Shown in pieces: positions 7,583 to 11,646 of a DNA stretch of 11,646 nucleotides. The notes under the pieces were generated by a model, which was not told the origin of the DNA, searched no databases, and saw only the letters and a list, made by a program, of their open reading frames with translations. Position 1 is the stretch's first letter. Every line of letters starts with the position of its first letter. A program made the translations under genes and the position numbers. The stretch lies in the NCBI GenBank assembly GCA_016234955.1, contig JACRNN010000112.1:1-11646 (forward strand), in the 5' to 3' direction. The stretch is from Deltaproteobacteria bacterium. Lineage in GTDB: Bacteria > Desulfobacterota > GWC2-55-46.

Positions 7583-8080
7583 CTACCTCACCCTGCCGCT
7601 CTTCTTTATCGACTCCATGAGTCCGCCCGCCTTTATCAGCTCCTGCATGAAAGGCGGCACGGGGCGCGCCTTGTGCTTCAAGCCCTTTGTGACGTTGTGT
7701 ATCTCGCCGCTATCCATGTCGACCTCTAAAACGTCGCCGTTCCCGGCCGCGTCAACGGCCTCGTCGGACTCGAGTATCGGCAACCCCATGTTGAACGAGT
7801 TCCTGTAGAATATCCTGGCGAAGCTCCTGGCGATGACGCACGCGACGCCGCACGCCTTTATGGCGATGGGCGCGTGCTCGCGGGACGAGCCGCAGCCGAA
7901 GTTCTTCTCAGCCACTATGATGTCGCCCGGCCTGACCTTTGACGCGAAGGCGGGGTCTTCATCCTCCATGCAGTGTTTCGCCAACTCCGCGGGGTCGGAG
8001 GTGTTGAGGTACCTCGCGGGTATGATCCTGTCCGTGTCGATATCGGCGCCGAACTTCCAGACCTTTCCTTTGAACTTCAT
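7583..8080 (-). CDS. leuD: 3-isopropylmalate dehydratase small subunit
   Basis: Small subunit of isopropylmalate isomerase, which with LeuC converts 2-isopropylmalate to 3-isopropylmalate. At 165 residues it is the short subtype (archaeal-like/homoaconitase-like) rather than the roughly 200-residue enterobacterial form. Motifs: FGADIDTDRIIPARYLNT (10-27), with YLNT as the substrate-specificity loop, the conserved NFGCGSSREHAPIAIK (60-75), and ARSFARIFYRNSFNMGLPIL (84-103). The ATG at 8080 has GAGG about 9 bases upstream. leuC is not adjacent: a methyltransferase gene and a repeat-rich gap lie between them. It should still pair with the LeuC in this window, which is of the matching subtype. 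Confidence 0.96.
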   Translation of the reverse strand: MKFKGKVWKFGADIDTDRIIPARYLNTSDPAELAKHCMEDEDPAFASKVRPGDIIVAEKNFGCGSSREHAPIAIKACGVACVIARSFARIFYRNSFNMGLPILESDEAVDAAGNGDVLEVDMDSGEIHNVTKGLKHKARPVPPFMQELIKAGGLMESIKKSGRVR

Positions 8081-8115
8081 CCGTTGTACCTCATGTCTTT
8101 TGGTATATTTTCAGC

Positions 8116-8256
8116 GCCGCATGCACGCGGCTCCTTGAACATGCACAGCGAGCGCATTCTCCGCAGCTTGGCTAGCGGGGTCAAGCGAGCGAATAGAAAT
8201 AGATACTTCCTTATGTGTCGAAGATTCCCCGCGGCTTGGGGCAGGGGAGCTTCAAC
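8116..8256. repeat. Palindrome-rich intergenic stretch between methyltransferase and leuD
   Basis: Three hairpin-forming units lie in the 199-bp gap. At 8116-8131, GCCGC and GCGGC flank six bases. At 8147-8191, a direct repeat AGCGAGCG (8147-8154 and 8184-8191) brackets an imperfect CCGC/GCGGGG inverted repeat. At 8217-8256 a 40-bp imperfect palindrome pairs GTCGAAG with CTTCAAC (one wobble) and TCCCC with GGGGA. An open frame crosses the gap on the minus strand, but it matches no family I know and runs through the hairpins. It looks like a degenerate REP-type element or an RNA-processing region. Confidence 0.5.
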
Positions 8257-8279
8257 GTCTTTTAGCGCCCATTGCCCAC

Positions 8280-8897
8280 TCACCTCTTCTCGACCGTCAA
8301 GACCTGCAGTGCCCTTTTGAGGAGGAACTTGCGCCTGAAGTTCTTGAACCCGATGCCGCTTAGAAGCGCGTCAACGTCCGTGAGTATCCATTTACGGGCG
8401 TGCTCTCCCTCGGCAAAGGCGAAAAATAGGGCCTGCATGACCCGCGCCGCGCCCTCTGCCCTGGAGTAATCGAATATGACGAGCCTGCCGCCCGTTTTCA
8501 ATACCCTGTAGGCTTCTTTCAAGGCCCCCTCCACCGCGTCTGGGGCCGCCTCATGGAGGCCCATAGAAGCGATGACACGGTCGAAAGAGCCTGAGCGAAA
8601 CGGAAGCTCTACCGCATCCGCCCTCACCGGATATATATGAGCGCCTGACTTCCCGGCCTTCTCCCCCGCGACCCTGAGCATCCCCTTACTGATATCGACC
8701 GGTATCGCCGTAGCGCCCCTCTTCGCGGCCATCAATGATATGGTCCCGGTCCCCGCGAATATCTCAAGGGCTGTCCTGCCCTCAAGCGGCATGGCCTCGG
8801 CTATCGCCTTCCCCCTCAGCGCGTCCTCGCCTCCGAGGAAGAGCGCCATGAACCAGACTCCGAGGTCGTATAGCGGGGCTAAGACGTCATAGACCAT
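8280..8897 (-). CDS. Class I SAM-dependent methyltransferase (UbiE/COQ5-like)
   Basis: A 205-residue Rossmann-fold methyltransferase. It starts with the UbiE-like MVYDVLAPLYDLGV, then motif I ALEIFAGTGT (43-52) for SAM binding, an acidic end of strand 2 at VDIS (67-70), the motif II region AVELPFRSGSFDRVIASMGLHEA (95-117), and YRVLKTGGRLVIFDYSRAEG (130-149), the usual post-motif strand and loop. The substrate cannot be told; relatives methylate quinones, lipids or small metabolites, and the length is short for a true UbiE. The ATG at 8897 gives the expected N-terminus but has no good Shine-Dalgarno sequence. It lies between leuC (67 bp upstream) and leuD on the same strand, so co-transcription is likely, though no leucine pathway step needs a methyltransferase. 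Confidence 0.87.
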   Translation of the reverse strand: MVYDVLAPLYDLGVWFMALFLGGEDALRGKAIAEAMPLEGRTALEIFAGTGTISLMAAKRGATAIPVDISKGMLRVAGEKAGKSGAHIYPVRADAVELPFRSGSFDRVIASMGLHEAAPDAVEGALKEAYRVLKTGGRLVIFDYSRAEGAARVMQALFFAFAEGEHARKWILTDVDALLSGIGFKNFRRKFLLKRALQVLTVEKR

Positions 8898-8964
8898 ATG
8901 GCTGGAAGGCCCGGCAATGAACCACCCCGGAGCAAGCCCCGGTCCATATAAGGGGATGGCTTTA

Positions 8965-10233
8965 TCACCTGACGACCTCGTCAGGGTGCGCTATGCGGCC
9001 CTTGACGGCCGAGGCCGCGGCTACGGCGGGGTTGGCGAGGTAGACCTCGCTCTTTACGTCCCCCATCCTGCCGATGAAGTTCCTGTTGGTCGTGGCCACG
9101 GCCCTCTCCCCGGCCGCGAGGACCCCCATGTGTCCTCCGAGGCACGGGCCGCACGTCGGCGGGCTTATGACGGCCCCGGCCTTGAGGAATACGGCGAAGT
9201 ACCCCTTGTTCATGGCTTCGTTGTATATGTGCGGGGTGGCCGGGATGACGATGAGCCTTACGTGCTTGGCCACGGTCCTGCCCTTGAGCACCCTGGCCGC
9301 CACCGCGAGGTCCTCGATGCGTCCGTTCGTGCACGACCCTATGACCACCTGGTCTATCTGGATGTTCTTGAGCTCGGAAACGTTCTTGGTGTTCTCCGGC
9401 AGGTGCGGGCACGCCACCTTAGGCTCTATCTGCGAGCAGTCGTACTCGATGACGTCGGAGTACGCGGCCCCAGGGTCGCTCGAGTAGAACTTGTACGGCC
9501 TCTCGGCGCGCCCCTCGACGTACGCCTTCGTGACCTTATCTGGGGCTATTATGCCGCTCTTGGCCCCGGCCTCTATGGCCATGTTGCACATCGCCATGCG
9601 GCTGTCCATGCTGAGAGACTCTATGGGCTTGCCCGTGAACTCCATCGCCTTGTAGAGCGCGCCGTCCACCCCTATGTCGCCGATAATATGGAGTATCAGG
9701 TCCTTGCCGCTCACCCACTTCCTGAGCCTGCCCTTGAACACGAACTTCATCGATTCCGGGACCTTGAACCAGAGTTCCCCGGTTATCATTACGGCGGCCA
9801 GGTCGGTGGAGCCGACCCCTGTGGCGAAGGCCCCAAGCGCGCCGTAGGTGCATGTGTGGGAATCGGCCCCGATGACGAGGTCCCCGGGCGCCACCACGCC
9901 TTTTTCCGGCAGCAGCGCGTGCTCCACGCCGACCTCGCCGCCCTCGTAGTAATGGGTGAGCTTATGCTCGATGGCGAATTCTTTGAGTATCTTGCACTGG
10001 TTGGCCGACTTTATGTCCTTGTTCGGGGTGAAGTGGTCCGGGACGAGGACGACCCTGTTCCTGTTGTATACCCGCGTGGCCCCTGCCTTCTTGAACTCAT
10101 GTATGGCTATCGGCGCGGTGATGTCGTTGCCGAGCGCGATGTCCACCCTGGCGTTGATCAGGTCCCCTGGAACCACCTCTTTGACCCCGGCGTGCGCGGC
10201 AAGTATCTTCTCGGTTATCGTCATCCGCCTCAT
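8965..10233 (-). CDS. leuC: 3-isopropylmalate dehydratase large subunit
   Basis: Large, iron-sulfur-containing subunit of isopropylmalate isomerase. With the start chosen here it has 422 residues and fits the shorter aconitase-like subtype, matching the LeuD in this window. Motifs: MTITEKILAAHAG (4-16), PDHFTPNKD (65-73), GADSHTCTYGALGAFATGVGSTD (122-144), and the three cluster ligands C301 (GSCTNGR), C361 and C364 (PPTCGPCLGG). The frame is open further upstream to an ATG at 10308, but those 25 extra residues are not family-like and begin inside a dispersed repeat. ATG 10233, with GAGGG about 10 bases upstream, or ATG 10224 is the likely start. The zinc-ribbon gene is upstream and the methyltransferase downstream. 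Confidence 0.95.
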   Translation of the reverse strand: MRRMTITEKILAAHAGVKEVVPGDLINARVDIALGNDITAPIAIHEFKKAGATRVYNRNRVVLVPDHFTPNKDIKSANQCKILKEFAIEHKLTHYYEGGEVGVEHALLPEKGVVAPGDLVIGADSHTCTYGALGAFATGVGSTDLAAVMITGELWFKVPESMKFVFKGRLRKWVSGKDLILHIIGDIGVDGALYKAMEFTGKPIESLSMDSRMAMCNMAIEAGAKSGIIAPDKVTKAYVEGRAERPYKFYSSDPGAAYSDVIEYDCSQIEPKVACPHLPENTKNVSELKNIQIDQVVIGSCTNGRIEDLAVAARVLKGRTVAKHVRLIVIPATPHIYNEAMNKGYFAVFLKAGAVISPPTCGPCLGGHMGVLAAGERAVATTNRNFIGRMGDVKSEVYLANPAVAAASAVKGRIAHPDEVVR

Positions 10234-10273
10234 TAGTCTTTTTCCCTCTTCTCCCTCTGTATTCTCATTGCGC

Positions 10274-10288
10274 GGCGTCAGTGACGCC
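10274..10288. repeat. Perfect inverted repeat upstream of leuC
   Basis: GGCGTCA, one central base, then TGACGCC. It lies about 40 bp upstream of the leuC start in the gap after the zinc-ribbon gene. It could be a hairpin in the leader or an operator half-site pair. No T-run follows on the minus strand, so it is not a standard terminator. Confidence 0.35.
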
Positions 10289-10303
10289 CGTATGCTCCGT
10301 ACA

Positions 10304-10331
10304 ATCATCTAACAGCTTGCTGAAAAACTCC
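10304..10331. repeat. Copy 2 of the 28-bp dispersed repeat
   Basis: It starts ATCATCTAACAGC and ends GCTGAAAAACTCC, identical to 7094-7121 at 23 of 28 positions and in the same orientation. It lies in the gap between the zinc-ribbon gene and leuC and contains the ATG at 10308, which argues against that codon as the leuC start. Confidence 0.5.
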
Positions 10332-10350
10332 AAATTCACGTCAGGCCGGC

Positions 10351-10629
10351 TCACTGCCGCCATCTCTCAAGCGTGGGGATGAAGCTCTGCATCGCCTCCC
10401 TGACCTGCTCCTCCGGCATCAGGTCCATGAGCTTCATTATCCCCACCACCTTCTCCACCATCCGCGCGGCGGTGATGTCGGGCTCGGTGTACATGCCGTC
10501 CTTGTAGCAGAAGTGGCAGAACCGCGGGTTCCTGCTCCCGTCCGCGTTCGTGCCGGAATCACTATCGGCCTCGAGCGGCATCCCGCAGCTCTGGCAAAAC
10601 GACCCATTCTGCCCGGTATCTATCTTCAT
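10351..10629 (-). CDS. Small putative zinc-ribbon protein
   Basis: A 92-residue protein with two cysteine pairs, FCQSCGMPL (C12, C15) and RFCHFCYKDG (C38, C41), the pattern of the putative zinc-ribbon family (zf-ribbon_2 type). The family-like words 'ADGS' before the second pair and 'YTEPD' after it are present, followed by a helical C-terminus ending LERWRQ. Function in the family is unknown. The ATG at 10629 is preceded by a strong Shine-Dalgarno sequence AGGGAGG. It lies between leuA (68 bp upstream) and leuC on their strand and is probably co-transcribed with them. Confidence 0.82.
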   Translation of the reverse strand: MKIDTGQNGSFCQSCGMPLEADSDSGTNADGSRNPRFCHFCYKDGMYTEPDITAARMVEKVVGIMKLMDLMPEEQVREAMQSFIPTLERWRQ

Positions 10630-10668
10630 GGCAAAACCCTCCCTTTAGCGTTAATTGCGCGGACGTCT

Positions 10669-10685
10669 CCCCGCTGACAGCGGGG
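10669..10685. terminator. GC-rich hairpin after leuA, possible weak terminator
   Basis: CCCCGC and GCGGGG flank a 5-base loop (the whole 17-bp segment is an odd-length palindrome), next to GGCCGGCCGGCC (10684-10695). It lies just after the leuA stop. No T-run follows it on the minus strand, so it may only pause or partly stop transcription, or protect the leuA 3' end. A T4 follows on the plus strand. Confidence 0.3.
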
Positions 10686-10697
10686 CCGGCCGGCCTT

Positions 10698-11646
10698 TTA
10701 TACCAGGCCCTCGCGCCGCTCTCTTTTTTTGTACTCAAGCCTGTTGAGCGCGTTTATGTATGCCTTGGCGCTCGCCACGATTATATCGGTGTGCGATCCC
10801 TGCCCAAGCGCGATGTAGCCGCCTTCGCTCAAGCGCACGGATACCTCGCCCTGCGCGTCGGTGCCGCCGGTTATGGAGTTGACGGAGTACTTCAGGAGCG
10901 TGGACTTCGTGCCGGTGATGAGGGCGATGGTCTTGAAGGCCGCGTCCACGGGGCCGTCCCCCTTGCACTCCTCCTTCGCCTTCACGCCGTCCACCTCGAG
11001 CTCCACCCGCGCTATCGGGGTCGTCGTGGTCCCGCTCTCCACGTTGAGGGAGAGTAACCTGAACCTCTCGGGCAGGTCTATCCGGAGGACCTCGTCCTGC
11101 ACTATCGCCTCGAGGTCCTCGTCAAAGACCTCCTTTTTCTTATCCGCCAGTCCCTTGAACCGCGAAAACGCCCTGTCAAGGTCCTCCTGCGCGAAGTCGT
11201 AGCCGAGGTCCTTGAGCCTCTCCCTGAAGGCGTGGCGGCCGGAGTGCTTGCCCAGGACGAGCGTTGAGCGGGAGATGCCGATGGACTCCGGCCTCATTAT
11301 CTCATACGTCGTCTTCTCCTTGAGCAAGCCGTCCTGGTGTATGCCGGATTCGTGGGCAAAGGCGTTGTCGCCGACTATCGCCTTGTTCGGCTGAACGGGT
11401 ATGCCCGTTATGGAACTCACCAGGCGGCTCGACGGGTATATCTGCTCGGTATTTATCGATGTCTCAAGCCCCAGGATGTCCTTCCTGGTCTTCATTATCA
11501 TGACAAGCTCTTCAAGCGAGGCGTTGCCGGCCCTCTCCCCTATGCCGTTTATGGTGCACTCCACCTGCCTTGCTCCGTTTATGACGGCGGAGAGCGAGTT
11601 GGCCACGGCAAGGCCGAGGTCGTTATGGCAGTGGACGGAGATTATC
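10698..11646 (-). CDS. leuA: 2-isopropylmalate synthase, C-terminal part (5' end outside window)
   Basis: First committed step of leucine synthesis: condensation of acetyl-CoA with 2-ketoisovalerate. The window holds about 315 residues to the natural TAA stop. The frame is open to the right edge, and its first visible residues are IISVHCHNDLGLAVANS, which contain the HxH metal ligands of the HMGL-like TIM barrel, so about 200 N-terminal residues are missing. Next come ECTINGIGERAGN, the subdomain motif NAFAHESGIHQDG, and the C-terminal LeuA dimer/allosteric domain from about RLLSLNVESG to the end (with TGGTDAQGEVSV and LGQGSHTDIIVASAKAYINALNRL). The regulatory domain implies leucine feedback control and favours LeuA over homocitrate synthase. 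The GTG at 11606 is internal, not a start. Confidence 0.96.
   Translation of the reverse strand, partial: IISVHCHNDLGLAVANSLSAVINGARQVECTINGIGERAGNASLEELVMIMKTRKDILGLETSINTEQIYPSSRLVSSITGIPVQPNKAIVGDNAFAHESGIHQDGLLKEKTTYEIMRPESIGISRSTLVLGKHSGRHAFRERLKDLGYDFAQEDLDRAFSRFKGLADKKKEVFDEDLEAIVQDEVLRIDLPERFRLLSLNVESGTTTTPIARVELEVDGVKAKEECKGDGPVDAAFKTIALITGTKSTLLKYSVNSITGGTDAQGEVSVRLSEGGYIALGQGSHTDIIVASAKAYINALNRLEYKKRERREGLV

Noticed and set aside
8077..8283. Minus-strand 68-codon frame between the methyltransferase and leuD
   Set aside because: It starts at the methyltransferase stop and overlaps the leuD start by 4 bp as a coupled gene might, but it runs through three palindromes and shows no recognisable protein features. 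Kept as a repeat region.
8917..10236. Long plus-strand open frame (439 codons) opposite leuC
   Set aside because: It is the antisense shadow of leuC in GC-rich DNA. Its translation is low-complexity (R, G, V, H, Y rich) with no motif, while the minus strand encodes clear LeuC.
10234..10308. Extended N-terminus of LeuC from ATG 10308
   Set aside because: The 25 extra residues are not LeuC-like, cross a perfect palindrome, and begin inside a repeat. ATG 10233 has a better ribosome binding site and family fit.
11604..11606. GTG at 11606 as the start of a shortened leuA
   Set aside because: The frame continues upstream to the window edge with conserved residues HCHNDLGLA, so the GTG is an internal valine codon.

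Overview
The window is GC-rich and tightly packed with genes typical of a free-living, respiring, Gram-negative-like bacterium. Three features point to this: a System II (ResB/CcsB) cytochrome c maturation pair, a leucine biosynthesis cluster with the split aconitase-type LeuC/LeuD of the shorter (about 420 and 165 residue) subtype, and intergenic palindromic repeats of a kind I recall from Desulfobacterota and Nitrospirota-like genomes. The lineage is inferred from style and recollection, not demonstrated. No rRNA, tRNA, CRISPR array, transposase or phage gene is visible.

Layout. The left part (about 1-4821) is transcribed rightward. It holds ccsB (34-939), resB (963-2456) and a DUF1998-type superfamily 2 helicase of the MrfA/Hrq1 kind (2515-4821). 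The right part (4830-11646) is transcribed leftward and converges on the helicase with 8 bp between the stop codons. In transcription order it holds leuA (5' end outside the window), a small zinc-ribbon protein, leuC, a class I SAM methyltransferase, leuD, a 72-residue PUR/PC4-like nucleic-acid-binding protein, leuB, and a DMT (EamA) transporter with a very histidine-rich tail.

How the genes work together. CcsB and ResB form the membrane complex that carries haem across the membrane and ligates it to apocytochrome c. LeuA, LeuC/LeuD and LeuB are the three steps from 2-ketoisovalerate to 2-ketoisocaproate. Every adjacent pair of leu genes is separated by exactly one non-leu gene, and leuB is followed after 6 bp by the transporter. 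The DUF1998 helicase is probably a DNA repair enzyme unrelated to its neighbours.

Non-coding parts. Three of the leftward intergenic gaps carry palindromic or repeat-like DNA: a 113-bp MITE-like inverted repeat upstream of leuB, a hairpin-rich stretch between the methyltransferase and leuD, and a perfect 16-bp palindrome just after leuD. A 28-bp motif occurs twice (7094-7121 and 10304-10331). I did not find a convincing new multi-gene system. The most interesting items are the interleaved leu cluster, the His-rich transporter coupled to leuB, and a probable leaderless promoter for the helicase.
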